A stretch of DNA of 64,000 nt from Angiostrongylus vasorum (lineage: Eukaryota > Nematoda > Chromadorea > Rhabditida > Metastrongylidae). The notes below the pieces were generated by a model. It was given only the letters and a program-made list of their open reading frames with translations. It was not told the origin of the DNA and searched no databases. The DNA lies in contig JADANN010000108.1 of the NCBI GenBank assembly GCA_018806985.1, positions 62,001-126,000 on the forward strand. Reading direction: 5' to 3'. The first letter of the stretch is position 1. Every line of letters starts with the position of its first letter. Of the stretch, positions 21,910 to 33,859 are shown one piece after another. Made by a program: the position numbers and the translations under genes.

Positions 21910-22630
21910 GTGGAGTGCTCGAGGGAACTCGAGGGAGAATCTACTTTCTTCCGTACTATGCTGAGAGTAAGATTCAGAGTACTTTTCCTACTTGCGTTGA
22001 CAGCTTCCTTCTATGATAAAGCGTTTGATTTTATCAAAACAAAGGCCATACTGTTTGTGGCTTTCGGTAGAAGTTTAGAAAACCATCACCCAACTGTATC
22101 GGAGCAGCCAAAATTTCATCGCTGCGACAATGTTCCACTGTCACTGTTATCTTCTTATTACAATGATGAAACAAGTGGACTAGTGCGGAGAACAATAAGC
22201 GTTAATGGGAAAATTTTCTTTCGCTTTTACCTTGATGACGACATCACTATCGCCTTAAAAAACACTGCAGTTGAAACTGAACTTAATAAAGCATCACCTT
22301 GCATGTCACCTGAAAATTCTGCGGAAGACAAATGCAGCGTACATGACGACACAATCCAGGCTAGTTCGTTATTGATGCATAGCTCTCACAAGGTAATGAA
22401 TTCGTTTTAGAAGTGAAAGGGTTTTCTCACCTGTCATACCCTGAGTCAATTGATTCTGTGGAATACTGTATGTCGACGGCAGGTTTCGTGCCACACGTAT
22501 TTCGGTCATTAACATTAATATCTAATGATTTTAAAACCTCTCATCCAAGTGTTTCATTTCTTGCTTACGTTACCACTAATGGAAGGACTTTTTCTTTGGC
22601 ATACCCCACATTGAACGAAGTCAGCGAGCT
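21910..22630 (+). mobile_element. RTE-B RT fragment
   Basis: Open for 166 codons from 21,910. The part from about 22,150 matches 46,060-46,330 and looks like an RTE RT palm: GLVRRTISVNGKIFFRF, YLDDDITIALKNTAVETEL, in the position of the FADDI catalytic box. Upstream, TASFYDKAFDFIKTKAI resembles the F.DLKKAFDS block of such RTs. A stop follows at 22,408, and the remaining 220 bp (a GTTACCACTAATGGAAGG block) match 46,440-46,530. The domain is incomplete at both ends. Confidence 0.6.
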
Positions 22631-22659
22631 TAAATGGACAACGCCTCCCAACGGTTTAC

Positions 22660-23005
22660 CGTCTCATCGTGGCTGAGATGTGTTTCTGGGTGTCGGACTG
22701 CGATGTACAGTGAGGGATTCATCCCCTGGCAGGGTCTCCCAAGCTGAGAAAGAGTCCGGCGTTTCCATCAAGAAGCCTTGGTGAGAGTAAACCAATACCA
22801 GGATCCACCACCGTCCTGCTATCAAAGTTGCATGGTGGCAAATCTCCCTCTGATCCACAACGACTGCTTGTGGTGGTGAAGACTTGGGCACACTTTGGTT
22901 AGACTGGCGCTCCAGCGAACGATAATGGCTTAACCAGCAAATCTCCGAAAAATGGAGATTATGCTGGGGCCCGCACAACCACTGAGGAAGGGCCATCCAT
23001 GTATC
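22660..23005 (-). repeat. R310 dispersed repeat, complete copy
   Basis: R310 on the minus strand, directly before the duplicated unit that begins near 23,030. Both terminal blocks are present. Confidence 0.75.
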
Positions 23006-23029
23006 ATGTATAAAGGATCAAATGAACAA

Positions 23030-24009
23030 CGAGGTGTGCGCCAACGATAGATCGATCAACCGCACCTGAACAGACTCCTTCAATTTATCACTAACACGCC
23101 ATTTTGCTGCGATGGCAGGAATTCTCTTTCACACGAAGAATTATTTCTATGGTTTTTATCAGTTAATGCTTCAGCCGTTTTGTTTTCACAGACGAACACC
23201 ACTGTTTGCGCTTTCCCGACAAATAAAGGCAGAAGTGGTTCTGATTGCACCTCTTCTCAACATCTTAAGACGATTGTGTACTATCTATGGATCAAAGCCC
23301 TGTTACTAGGCCATTCCTGCGTTATTTAGTGGCTTTTCTCTCTCAACAAAACCTTCCAAGCGATTTTTTGGCCGTCTAATCGTTTAATTCAAGGATTTTC
23401 ATGGAAACGCATACGGTTGAATGGACTCGTTCGGTCTTTTGTGTTGAACACAAGAAAGTCCATAAATGCTGTCGTAAACGAAATATCGAGGGCGATAAGG
23501 GAATTCAGGATGAGAAAACTGTGCTGAATAATGCAACCTTCTTCGTATCCGCATACTCTAACTTTTTTATAATCATTTGCTTCATTGGAAACGAAAACCT
23601 CAATTTTTCTCTTTTTTCTTCCAATTTTTTAAATTTTCAGCAGCGATTGGTGGTGTGGTGATCCCACGACTCATCGGAACTTTTCATCGAGGATTCTTTT
23701 GCGACGATGCATCGATTCGCTACCCATACAACGCAGATACAATTAATAACACGAATCTTTTTCTTTACGCGATTTTCGTGATAATATTGACAGTGAGTTT
23801 CCGCTTTTCATTCAATCACTGCATTAATAGAAACTGAATGTGCATTACTTTCTTATCCCAATGGTTTTCATTACACATTAATGGCTAAGCATCTCACCGC
23901 TTCAAGAAGTGTTCGTGGGTGTCAAATTATGGTGAACGAGGTAAAATTCCTCGGCGCAGCTTCTCGAAGTTTTTAATCCGGAAGTACAAGTAAGAGCAAA
24001 GCAGTGCCA
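23030..24009. repeat. Unit 1 of recent ~1-kb duplication (partner 49,990-51,003)
   Basis: Nearly base-for-base the same as 49,990-51,003, including the first PAP2 exon, with only scattered substitutions and 1-2 base indels visible. The match stops at GAGATATCCATCT in both copies; beyond it unit 1 has a SINE-C tail and unit 2 has 1.6 kb of other sequence. Confidence 0.9.
23641..23792 (+). CDS. PAP2/lipid phosphate phosphatase, N-terminal exon (unit 1)
   Basis: 152 nt between acceptor AAATTTTCAG and donor GTGAGT. It encodes AIGGVVIPRLIGTFHRGFFC, then the DDASIRYPY block and a hydrophobic end LFLYAIFVIILT. The RGFFCDD.SI.YPY run is characteristic of the first luminal loop of integral-membrane lipid phosphate phosphatases (type 2 phosphatidic acid phosphatases), which dephosphorylate phosphatidate, lysophosphatidate and related lipids. 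It ends in phase 0, fitting the exon at 24,322. The start exon is not identified. The reading frame is intact here, unlike the copy at 50,611. The locus lacks the PSGH exon, so the whole is probably a pseudogene. Confidence 0.85.
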
Positions 24010-24029
24010 CAGCGAAGCCTGAGATATCC

Positions 24030-24105
24030 ATCTGCAAATATCTCGGCAATCTTGTGGTTGTATTTCGTTTAATACCCTGTCATAAAATTTATAGAAGGCA
24101 TAAAA
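24030..24105 (+). repeat. SINE-C 3' tail in PAP2 intron
   Basis: GCAAATATCTCGGCAATCTT, then GTGGTTGTATTTCGT and CCCTGTCATAAAA. It replaces the 1.6-kb segment seen at the same point in unit 2. Confidence 0.6.
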
Positions 24106-24321
24106 TAAAAAGCAAAGTAATTTCCAAGGTGTGAATAGGTCACAAAATTCAGGACGACAAACTGAACTAGCGACTAGATCCACTGCAATCTGAAGCAATC
24201 TTTAGCAAACCCTACGTTGAAAGTATGACGGTGTGACTTCATTTAGACTACAGTGGATGTGAAGCATCACGGCATTCAAAGCCTGTCAATGCCCAAGTTT
24301 TCATTTTTAAACGATTGACAG

Positions 24322-24439
24322 GTGATTGCGACAGAGTGGTATTTTGACGATACTTCCAACTCTGAAAATTCCACGTGGCGGCTCAAAGTTGGAGAGATCA
24401 CAGTACCTCCGTTCATCGTGACGGCGATCGTGTATATAG
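24322..24439 (+). CDS. PAP2/lipid phosphate phosphatase, second exon (unit 1)
   Basis: 118 nt: VIATEWYFDDTSNSENSTWR, then LKVGEITVPPFIVTAIVYIG. It lies after acceptor TTGACAG and before donor GTACTC. Phase 0 at the start and one base left over, matching both neighbours. It includes two sequons (N-S-E is not one; N-S-T is) and ends entering a membrane segment. The paralogous exon at 52,870 is also open. Confidence 0.8.
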
Positions 24440-24683
24440 GTACTCCCTTTCAATTTCTAGTGATAACAACCATGCATTCCTTCTTAAAAGAGCGTCTCAT
24501 CGTTATTAAAAAACGTATTCCAGGATTTTTGTTCAGGATTTCGATGTCAATTTTTTTCATAACATGATCCAGTAGATTCCAAACGACATTGCAAAATTCT
24601 TAACAGCTTCTACTTTTTTCATAACTACTTTAGATTCTCATAATGGGTGTTAACAGAGAATTCCTTCGAATCAATAATTATAG

Positions 24684-24810
24684 GATACGCTCAAATCGGT
24701 GCTGCAAGCTTGTATGTCGTTATAAATCTCACGAAAAGCACTGTTGGACGTTTGCGACCTCACTTTCTTGATGTTTGCAAACCGAAAGACTTGGTCTGTC
24801 GTGAGAATGA
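24684..24810 (+). CDS. PAP2 motif-1 exon (unit 1)
   Basis: 127 nt: GYAQIGAASLYVVINLTKST, then VGRLRPHFLDVCKPKDLVCRENE. KSTVGRLRP fits the first catalytic motif of PAP2 enzymes, K-x6-RP, whose Lys and Arg hold the substrate phosphate. Splice sites: acceptor AATAATTATAG and donor GTACGT. The paralogue at 53,241 has lost the Arg and gained a stop, so this copy is the better preserved. The next exon is broken, see 24,833. Confidence 0.85.
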
Positions 24811-24832
24811 GTACGTTTTTTTGTCGTTACAG

Positions 24833-24917
24833 GATAAAATGTAAAAATGGGTGAAGAGCCATCGGTGTTGAGCAACTGCATGGATACATGCTGTGCATTT
24901 GACTTCAGCATACACGG
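24833..24917 (+). pseudogene. Broken fourth PAP2 exon (unit 1)
   Basis: Homologous to about 53,395-53,485. If it is spliced from the exon before, the frame ends at TGA 24,852-24,854. Shifting frame restores NG, then VLSNCMDTCCAFDF. The apparent intron 24,811-24,832 is only 22 nt, too short to splice normally, which suggests a deletion. Motif 2 (PSGH) should follow but is absent; the SINE insertion begins at 24,918. Confidence 0.65.
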
Positions 24918-25279
24918 TTTTTTAATTGATCCGTCTTCGCACCTACTGCGCCTATCTCAGCACTTCTCACATTCTATTCATCTCCTCGCATTCATTGTCC
25001 ATGAAGATGTTCCAGCCTTACGTGTGACTTCAGCTGCTGCTAGAATGTTACCTTGAATGTCATAGAATGCTGGTCGAGCAATCCTCCCTGGAATTCTGAG
25101 GAAGCCGGGTTGGAGCTGTTTCAAATGGACTGCAGAAAGTGGTATTTTTTCCCAGATAAGTACGGTACCAATTTCCCAACCCCCGGAGGTGTGAAACGCT
25201 TCGTTGACCCAGAGCGGAATCGAACCAGCACCATGTTCGCGATAACGGAGATCACTCCCACAGTGTTATCCTGCAGTAT
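24918..25279 (-). mobile_element. tRNA-derived SINE with target site duplication
   Basis: On the minus strand: a tRNA-like head at 25,275-25,195 (GATAACACTGTGGGAG A-box region, GGTTCGATTCC B box) and a poly-A end, seen as TTTTTT at 24,918. ATACACGG flanks it at 24,910-24,917 and 25,280-25,287. The paralogous position near 53,475-53,485 has no element. Confidence 0.85.
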
Positions 25280-25344
25280 ATACACGGCAGAGGTGATTAA
25301 ATGGACATTTGGCACATATTATTGGCCTGTAATTTGTTGAGCCT

Positions 25345-28300
25345 ACTGATCCATACCACGGATCGCCCTCATATGACGGATCTCGAGCCGGTTAGTCGTG
25401 AGGCCACGTGGCGCGTCTCCAGGTGGCGGATAGGGAGTAAATCGTGGACCAAAAGCGACCTTTGCTTCCTTGAGAAGCAGATGGAACGAGGGGATAAGCT
25501 CCTTGTTTCTGCTGCGCCGATTTGGCACATACTATCTGTGTTTACGAGGCGTATTCATGCACGCGTGTGTGGGTGCGTTCTCGCTCACACGGATTGTATT
25601 CCACGAGTGAATTCGGCGCAAAATTCTGCAATCAACTGACAGCAGAAGTATACAGGAGACGGTTAGAAGTCACCTCCGATAAATATGCTCCAGGTCTACT
25701 CTGGGAGAGAATGGCAAGCTACCCGTAAATATACCGAACGCCCACGTTCAGAGTCATGCAAGGCATGCGTGGGTATCAAAAAAGCTAAGCACAATAAAAG
25801 AAACGGGCCTCAATCCCCCTGACATCGAAAGAGCTCCCGATTCGGCAGCGTTGGATAGGTCGAGTACGGAGAGGCTGCTAAAATCTCACTGCCATTCAAA
25901 GCTTCCAAGAATGCAAGGAAATAAGATGACGACCTGTACCTACAAAGCACGCACACTTGCATCCGAGTCCTCGGTAGAAGACTCTGGTCATGCAGGCAAG
26001 TAGGATCAGTTACGACGCCATCACCCTGGCCGAGACGAGACGACGCCACCCATTCAACGCCGTCTATGACACTAGAGAAGAACTGTTTCTCGGAACATGC
26101 GACAATAGAGGAATAGGGGGCGTCAGCTTTATCGCCAACACCAGTTTGTCCATGAACATCGATTCATTCGAACAACTATCAACCCTAATCGGAGGTTTAC
26201 GCTTAAAGAGATGTGGATCAATACCGGTTTAGACATTTTTCGTCGTTTACACGCCGACATCTATGACGAAGAAGAAGTGGAAGCGTTCTACATGGACTTG
26301 GAAAAGTTCTACAGAGAAGGCCGTGCATTCTTCAAGGTCATCATTGGAAATTTTAACGCTAAGATTGGTCCAAGAAGAACATCTGAAAAACATCACATTA
26401 AAACCTACGGATTAGAATTGAACGAACAGAGTGGGCGGCTGCCTGAATTTATCATGGCGACCAAGACCATCCATCGTAACTCGCAATTCCACACGCCCCG
26501 CCCTCAACGCTGGACGTGGGAATCTACAAGTGGAGCGTACCATTACGAAATAGACCACATTATAATAAATAGGAGGTTTTGCCTAACCCATGCCGCTGTT
26601 GTCCCAAAACCCTCCACGGGATCAGACCATTGCCACCTTCGTGCAAGATTCTGCTTTCTCGCGGGAAAGAAAAAAAAGCTACTAAATTCAATAAACGAAG
26701 TCCCAAAACTATAAAGTGGGGATTATGAAACTCATTAATCGGCTGTTGGGAAGATGCCATTGTCGACAGCATCGACGAAGAATACGATCGGCTCATTCAT
26801 CATCTTCACGTTACCGCTATAAAAGCTGAGTTCGGAAGTCATTAAGACACATCTGTCTCCAGAAACACTCGAGCTGATACGCCAGCACGGGAAACACACG
26901 AGCTGCTGGCAACCGTCAACTAACGTCCGAACTTGCAAAACAGTGCAGACATGCGATAAAAGAAGATCTTAAAGAGAGAATAGCAGCAGTAATGGTCAAA
27001 GCTGTAGAGGTTGGTAAAGTCATTCGCAAAGCCCACTGAAGCGTCGCCAATTACAAGACCAAGATGATTGCACTCCGACGCCCAGACAGAACAGTTACAG
27101 CGTCCAGAAAGGCAATGGAGAAAATCATTCACGAATACTACTCAGATCTCTTCGATAGCCACGTCCACCTTCCATCATATGAAATAAAGGAGGATGGATA
27201 TGTTGTACCACAGGTTCTCCTTTCCGAAATCCGACATGCCATTTCGTCGGTGAAAAGTCGAACAGTACTAGGTCCGGACAGGATAAGATTAGATCACCTG
27301 AAGAACCTTCCGCCTCGTAAACACACTGGCCCGAAAATTCACACGTTACCTATCTGAATGAAACACTCCCACTCAGTGGAACACCAGAAAGACCGTGCTG
27401 TTGTCCAAGAACGATGACCTCCACGATATCGGCAACTATCGCCCAATCTGTCGTCTACAAACTTTCCACTCAAGTTATCATAAACGGTATTAACAAAACA
27501 CTAGCCGACGGATAATTATGTGAGGAAGCAGGTATCGTAAGAGGCTTAGTACGAACGACAACATACGCACGATAACACGACTCAGTGAAGTATCGCGTGA
27601 GTACAAATGACCGCTCTGCCTCACCTTCATTGATTTAAAGAATTTTAAAGATTGATTAAAGCCTTTGACTCAATTTGGATATAAGCAGTCATGGAAGCCC
27701 TTGAGAATCAGGGAGTATATACTCACATACTCAGTATATAAAGATTCCTCGTGAGCTATACAAAAAATTTCACAACCAAGATGTCACCATTCCGAAATGA
27801 TATTAACGTCGACGTCAAAAGAGGGGTTAACCAAGACGATACTATCTCTCCAAAATTATTTATCCCCACATTCGAGAACGTCATGGGAACATTGGAATGG
27901 GATAATATGAGAGTGAAAAGCGATGGTCGGCAGTTACACCATCTTCGCTTTGCTGATGACATCATCCTAATAATACCAAACATTGACCAAGCGGAACGTA
28001 TGCTTGCCGACTTTGATAAAGCCTGTGGAAAGATTGGTCTTCGACTAAATCTCACAAAAACGATGTTCATGAGGAACGGATTGGTTTCGTATGCACCATT
28101 CACGCTCAACGGATTGAATATGTCCAAATGCTCCTGTTATGTCTATCTAGGTCGGGAAATCAACAGTGTTGAACGACTTAGCTCCAAAGCTGAGCAGAAG
28201 GGAAACAGAAGGTTTGGGGAGCTTTCAAGAGTATTGATGATGCAGTGAGGAGAATAAAGGACACCTGACTCCGTGCCACCTTTTCGGCTCAACGGTGCTT

Positions 28301-28795
28301 CCTGCCTTAATGTGTGCGCAGAAACTTGGTCGCTGCGTAAGCAGGGTGAAAGATCACTCAGCGTTATCAGACGCGCAGACGAAAGTACGATGCGAAGAGT
28401 ATCCCGTGTCACACAAGTAAGGAAAGGCATTCGAAGCGCCGACCTGCGTCAACGTTCAAATATCAAAGAAGCCGTTCTGTACGCCAGACAGTCGAATACA
28501 ACGTGGCCTGGACACGTAATGCGTATGAACGACAACCAATGGACAAGAGCCGTTAGTGAATGGTTTCCTCGGAATGTCAAACACACTGCAGGAAGACTAG
28601 CGAACAGATGGTGAGAGTTCTTCATGAAAAGCGTTGAAGAAAGATATGGTGCTCTACGAGTCCTTAGAGCGAGAAGAGCCTACTGGGCTACTCTTGCACA
28701 AAACAGAGACTGATGGAAGATTTACTGATGCTCGCTCGAGTCACTCGACGACCAACGGGACTACAGGTTATACAGGTGATACAGATCAATCACGT
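25345..28795 (+). mobile_element. RTE-A copy 2, near full length, inactive
   Basis: About 3.45 kb, from the ACCACGGATCGCC-type 5' end to the 3' tandem TACAGGTGA units at 28,765-28,785. EN domain at 25,930-26,660: CNNRGIGGV-like block, the [14 protein letters not shown] block, [25 protein letters not shown] and STGSDHCHLRARF. RT from 27,060: PDRIRLDHL, then a damaged N-terminal palm, GVNQDDTISPKLF, and FADDIILI at 27,949-27,972 with both catalytic Asp residues intact. The C-terminal DNA-binding-like region shows NTTWPGHVMRMNDNQWTRAV. Frameshifts and stops separate these blocks, so no full protein is made. The element occupies the same site as copy 5 at 53,530, so it predates the duplication of the unit. 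Confidence 0.92.
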
Positions 28796-28799
28796 CGGA

Positions 28800-29645
28800 G
28801 TTTCCAATCTCCCAGTGAAAGTATGGCGCCAACCAGAGCCGAATACGAAGTGATGAATGGTTTTTTCAACAAATAGTGCGAGATGAATCCAAAGTCAAAT
28901 ACTTTGGATATACGGACTCGTGTAGGGCAGTGGTTGCAAGTGCTTATTGATGAACACGTGGTTGTCGGCTCGATCCCGCTGCAAGTGCCTACGAAGCCTC
29001 TATTCCCAAAGGGTCGTTGAATTGGTACCTTATTTGCCTAAACTGAGAAGAAGTAGTGACTTGGTACGTCGGTGGGTTCGCAGATGTCACTCTGTGGACC
29101 AATTATGCATTCCATCACCAGTTCGGTGCTTGAATACAGGGCATTTCTTTAGCAGAAAGTGGATTATTTCATGAACGTCCGCATCAAAGCAAATTGACCT
29201 ACTACCCCAAGACTTGCGGAATGTGAATTTCGATATTTTCAGTTGGGATTGACAGAACAGCGTCCTTGTTAGCAAAAACTCTAGGCAGATTTCTTTAAAA
29301 TAGTTCAGGGAATGCAATTTTTGAGACTTCGTTCTCGCATGTAAACGCAATTATTTGAATTTGGTTGCACAGAAAAGCATTATAGATACATTACAAACTA
29401 CGTGTGTACTGGGGATGAAGATTTAGTGTTGGAAGCAAGAAAATCGTTCTTCAGTGGACATTCAGCGATTGCAATGTATTCATCCACATTTGCCGCAGTA
29501 AGCCTTGTCGTTGTTTCTTTTTTGTGTGAAGAACTTATTCATTACAGACGTTTGAGGCGCAGTGCGTAGAGGTGCCTTCCGCTCGTAGTGTTTGGTTCAA
29601 TTCGGCACCTTGAACTCACTAAGTCCTATATCCCTCCAGGGCTAG
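28800..29645. repeat. Unit 1 flank paralogous to 55,200-56,050
   Basis: Follows RTE-A in both units with ordered shared blocks: GCCAACCAGAGCCGAATAC, CTTTGGATATACGGACTCGT, GAACACGTGGTTGTC and CATTACAAACTACGTGTGTACTGG. The open frames in it are not conserved between the two copies, so I see no gene. Confidence 0.8.
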
Positions 29646-30030
29646 CAAATTGCTAACAGACGTGTCTGAAAAGATAAAACACAGGCTTGACATATCAGCA
29701 GCCCACCGCAATTCGTTGTGCAGGCCAGATATATATTCAATCACCTCTACCTTGTTTAATGGACTCGAATGCAACGCCTATAGACTGATTAACACCAAAC
29801 GGTTTCTCCTTTGTTGTCATGACGGAGTTTGGTAACAGTTTCACCTCTCGACGAAATATCATATGTCGCTTCTCAATTTCGCAGCCTGAGTAGAATTATG
29901 CTGGATGCAAGAGGATTTGCCAAGACGTCTCTACGAAGAAAAAATAAAGTTCGAAAATTAATACACGATTTGTGAAATCACTTCTGCTGTTGGCATTTAA
30001 GTAACAGCTTTCTTCTAACCTCTGTACCAT
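29646..30030. other. SINE-A remnant then unassigned sequence
   Basis: 29,690-29,770 has a SINE-A middle piece (GGCCAGATATATATTCAATCACCTC). The rest, up to the AT tract, holds nothing I recognise. Confidence 0.4.
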
Positions 30031-30051
30031 TATATATATATATATATATAG

Positions 30052-30080
<29 letters not shown>
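30031..30080. repeat. (AT)n microsatellite
   Basis: TA dinucleotide tract ending exactly where RTE-A copy 3 begins; a plausible insertion target or a by-product of integration. Confidence 0.95.
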
Positions 30081-30082
<2 letters not shown>

Positions 30083-32615
30083 ACCTGCCACGGACCTCCC
30101 TCAAATGAGGGATCTCGAGCCGGTTAGTCGCGAATGAAGCTACGTGGCGCGTCCCCAGGCAGCGGATAGGGGGTTAATCGTGGACGAAAAGCGACCCTTG
30201 TTTCCGTGAGACGCGGATGGATCCAGGGGATCGACTTCCTGTTTCTGCTGTGCCAATTTGGCACATACTTTCTGTATTTGCTAGGCGTATTCATGCATGC
30301 GTGTGTGGGTGCGTTCTCGCTTATGCGGATTGTATTCTACAAGTCAATTCGGCCAAAACCTGCAATCGAGTGAAAGGGAAATATAGGGGATGCGGTTAGA
30401 AGTGACGTCCAACAAATAAGCTCCATGTCCACTGTGGGAAAGCCTGGCAAGCTACCCGTGAGCATAGCTAGCCCCCACGTTCACAGCCCAGCAAATTATA
30501 CGTGGGTATCAACAAGCTAAAACCATTAAAAAAAAATGGGCCTCATTCACCTGATCCTGAAAGAGTCCACAATTTCGCAGTGTTGGGTAGGACCAGTACG
30601 AAGAGGCTGCTAAAATTTCAGGGACAATGGAAGCTGCCTGGATCACGAAGAACTAAGGTGACGATCTGTACCTACAATGCACTTACACTTGCACCCCAGT
30701 TCTCGATAGAAGACTTGCTCATGCAAGCAAGAAGGAGGGGGTACGACATCATCGGTCTGGTCGAGACGAGATGACGCCACCAATTCATCGCCATCTATGA
30801 CACGGCAGAAGAACTGTTCCTCGAAACGTGCGACACTAGAGGAGCCGGCCGCGTTGGCGTTCTCGTTAACACTAGTTTGTCCACTAACAAGCAACAACCC
30901 GAATTGGACGTTTACGATTAAAAAGATGTCGATCGATACCGGCTTTGACAATCTTAGTCGTTTGCGCTCCGACATCAAACTATGACGAAGAAGAAATCAA
31001 AGTGTTCTATATGGACTTGGAGAAGTTTTACAGAGAAGACCATACGTTCTCCAACGTCATCAATGGAGATTTCAACGCCAAGATTGACCAAGAAGAACAT
31101 CTGAAGAACGTCACATTGGGATCCATGGATAACAATGAAACGAACAGTGTGAGCGGCTAACTGAGTTGATTATGGCGAGGTCAGCTATGGTAACTCGCAA
31201 TTCCAGAGGCCCCACAGCAAACGCTTGGCGTTAGAATCTCATAATGGAGAGTGCCATAACGAAATTGAATACATCGTAGTGAATAGAAGGTTTTGCCTAA
31301 CCGCTGTCACTGTTGTCCCAAATTCTACACTGGATCAGACCACCGTCTCCTTCTTGCAAGATTCTATTTCCCCGGGAAAGGAGAAAAAGCCGCTAAATTC
31401 TAAAGCCGAAGTCCCAGAACCACCGTAATCTGGGACTTATTCAATTCGTTAGTCGGCTGTTAAGAAGATGCCATTCTTAATAACAACGACGAAGAATGCG
31501 ATCGGCTCATTCAGCATCTTCACGCAGTCATGGAACCCCGTGATAGTCAAGGAGTCCCTATTCAGTACATAAAGACTCTTCGTGAGCTGTACAAAAATTT
31601 CACAACCAAGATATCACTATTCCACAACGATATTAACATTGACGTCAGAAGAGTAGTTAGGCAAGGCGATACCATCTCGCCAAAACTATTTACCGCCACC
31701 CTCCAGAACATCATGCGAACATTGGAATGGGATAATATGGGAGTGAAAATCGATGGTCGGCAGTTACATCATCTTCGCTTTGCTGCTGACATCGTGCTTA
31801 TAATACCAAACATTAGCCAAGTGGAACGTATGTTTGCCGACTTTGATAAAGCCTGCGGAAAGATTGGTCTTCGACTAAAACTCACAGAAACGATGTTCAT
31901 GAGGAACGGATTGGTTTCGTATGCCGCATTCACGCTCAAGGGAATGAATATCTCCGAATGCTCCAGTTATGTCTATCTAGGTCGGAAAATCAATATGATG
32001 AACGACTTAGCTCCAGAGCTGAGCAGAAGGAAACGAGCGGCATGGGCAGCTTTCAAGAGTATCGAGGATGTAGTGAAGAAGACAAAGAACACCCGACTCC
32101 TTACCTACCCTTTCGACTCAACGATACTTCTTGCCCTGACGTATGCGTCAGAAACCTGAGTCGCTGCGTAAGGAGGACGAAATTCCACTCAGCAATATCG
32201 AACGCGCAGTCGCAAGTACGATGCTTGGAGTATCCCGTTACATACAAGTAAAGGAAAGTGTCCGAAGTTCCGACCTGCGTCAACGATCAAAAATCAAAGA
32301 TGCCGTTCCCTACGCCAAACAGTGGATGATAAGGTGGGCCGGACACCTAATGCGTATGAATGACAACCGATGGACAAGAGCCGTTAGTGACTGGATTCCT
32401 CGGAATGTCAAACGTACTGCAAGAAGACTACCGATCCGATGGTCAGAGTTCTTCACGAGGAACCTAGACGAAAGATGTGATGCTCGACGAGTCCCAGGAG
32501 CGAGCAGAACCCACTGGGCTACTCTTGCACGCGATAGGGAAAAATGGAAGATTTACTTGCGCCAGCGCGAGTCACTCGACGATCAACGGGACTACAGGTG
32601 ATACAGGTGATATAC
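30081..32615 (+). mobile_element. RTE-A copy 3 with internal deletion, inactive
   Basis: Full 5' end (CAACCTGCCACGGACCTCCC) and full 3' end (GGGACTACAGGTGATACAGG). EN at 30,655-31,430: TICTYNALTLA, then a [12 protein letters not shown] block and an EIEYIVVNRRFCL block, with frameshifts. About 900 bp are missing: the EN end at 31,530 joins the RT at PRDSQGVPIQYIKTLRELY. The remaining RT is the longest open stretch of the family here (31,530-32,159): VRQGDTISPKLFTATLQN, then the catalytic box at 31,789-31,800 reading FAAD, so the first Asp is lost. The C-terminal region at 32,143-32,601 is open in another frame. Absent from the matching place in unit 2. Confidence 0.92.
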
Positions 32616-32635
32616 AACCTGTCACCTGTTGTATT

Positions 32636-32690
32636 TATGTATATATATATATATAAATTTATATATATATATATATATACATATGTATAT
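32636..32690. repeat. (AT)n microsatellite
   Basis: TA-rich tract following RTE-A copy 3. The same position in unit 2 is 56,726-56,770. Confidence 0.9.
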
Positions 32691-33235
32691 AGATGAACGT
32701 CATCTGTCGTCGCATTGATCGCTGAGTGGATGGAGCGGAAGCCAGTAAGTCCCCTATTTATTCTTGACGTGTGTTAGAGTAGGCCGGTGGGTTCTGCTCA
32801 TTCTAGGACCTGCTGAATATCATATCGTTTATCTAGGGTTATTATGAAGAACTCCTGCCTTCGGATCGGTCGTCTTTCTGACGTGCTTTTCACATCTCTA
32901 TGAACCGGTATCTAGCGGCTCGTCCATGTTCTTCGTAAAGCAATCACACGGCTCGCTTCCCTCTGCGGAGCACTGGGGCCATGTCGTATTCATACTGGCA
33001 TCCTAACACAGATAAACAAACCCGAAGTAATCGGAGGTATTGAGACTGTTGAGTGTGCATGGAGCATGATAAATAAAGGCGTTCCCTCATAAATATCGCT
33101 CTCACGAGATTTAGTCCAAGAGCAATTTCTCCACAAACATTTTGAAAATCGACTAGCATTTGTTCCGCCTGGCTCATGCTTGATCTTAGAAGAACAATAT
33201 CAACAGCAGAGCGGTGGGACCACTCTACTGTTCGC
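32690..33235 (-). mobile_element. RTE RT C-terminal fragment (unit 1)
   Basis: On the minus strand SQAEQMLVDFQNVCGEIALG, then LNLVRAIFMRERL, corresponds to the segment just after the FADD box in RTE-A (SQAERMLADFDKACGKIGLR). Downstream pieces correspond to the C-terminal third with many stops. It is more diverged than the RTE-A copies. The paralogue is at 56,780-57,500. Confidence 0.75.
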
Positions 33236-33399
33236 TATTTTTATTATTACATGAACCAACCCCACATGTACCCCTCTATGTGGATCCTAGTATTTCTTCC
33301 ATTCGATGCTCTTATTCGCGTCTGTCTCATGAAAACGTCCTTGAACTTTTTGTTACGTGTGGGTATGGGTGCTTTTTGAGAAATTCTTTGTTTTGTCAA

Positions 33400-33660
33400 G
33401 GATATCGTTGAATGCTAATGTAGTCGATTCGCCCTGAAATCCTTAGATAGCCGTCTCAGGACGTTCCCACCTGGGTCAAAGAAAGTAATGTTGTCCCGGA
33501 CAAGTTTAGTACGACTCCCCTACCCCGAACGGATAACAGGTTTGATAGCTCCGCATCAGGACCGAGGCAACACCTGCGTATGTTGGCCATCCGTTCCTTT
33601 CACTGCACAACCCTCTTCCTTGCTCCACAATTATCTGTAACAACTAATACAGAATAATCT
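33400..33660 (+). repeat. Dispersed ~300-bp repeat (unit 1)
   Basis: Matches 57,640-57,915 closely, and 18,321 and 41,110 more distantly. TAGTCGATTCGCCCTGAAAT and CTTAGATAGCCGTCTCAGGA are shared word for word between the two units. No coding. Confidence 0.7.
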
Positions 33661-33859
33661 ATGTTTCTTTAAGCTTTACTTGTTATCTCGAATACCTCGC
33701 GGTTCATCTGTAAAAGTTTTTCTTCCTGTTCTACAAACGATTTTGATTATAATAGGTTGGTTGTTATAATTCAATTTTATATCTTCCCTATATTCATCAC
33801 CTTGTTCTTTTTTTCTGCAAAATCATATTTTCCTAGCTAAGTTATTTTCTATTCGATAG

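Noticed and set aside
23401..23661. Coding exon METHTVEWTRSVFCVEHKK upstream of the first PAP2 exon
   Set aside because: Present in both units because the block is nearly identical, but it has no resemblance to lipid phosphatase N-termini, and no donor joins it in phase to 23,641; left unassigned.
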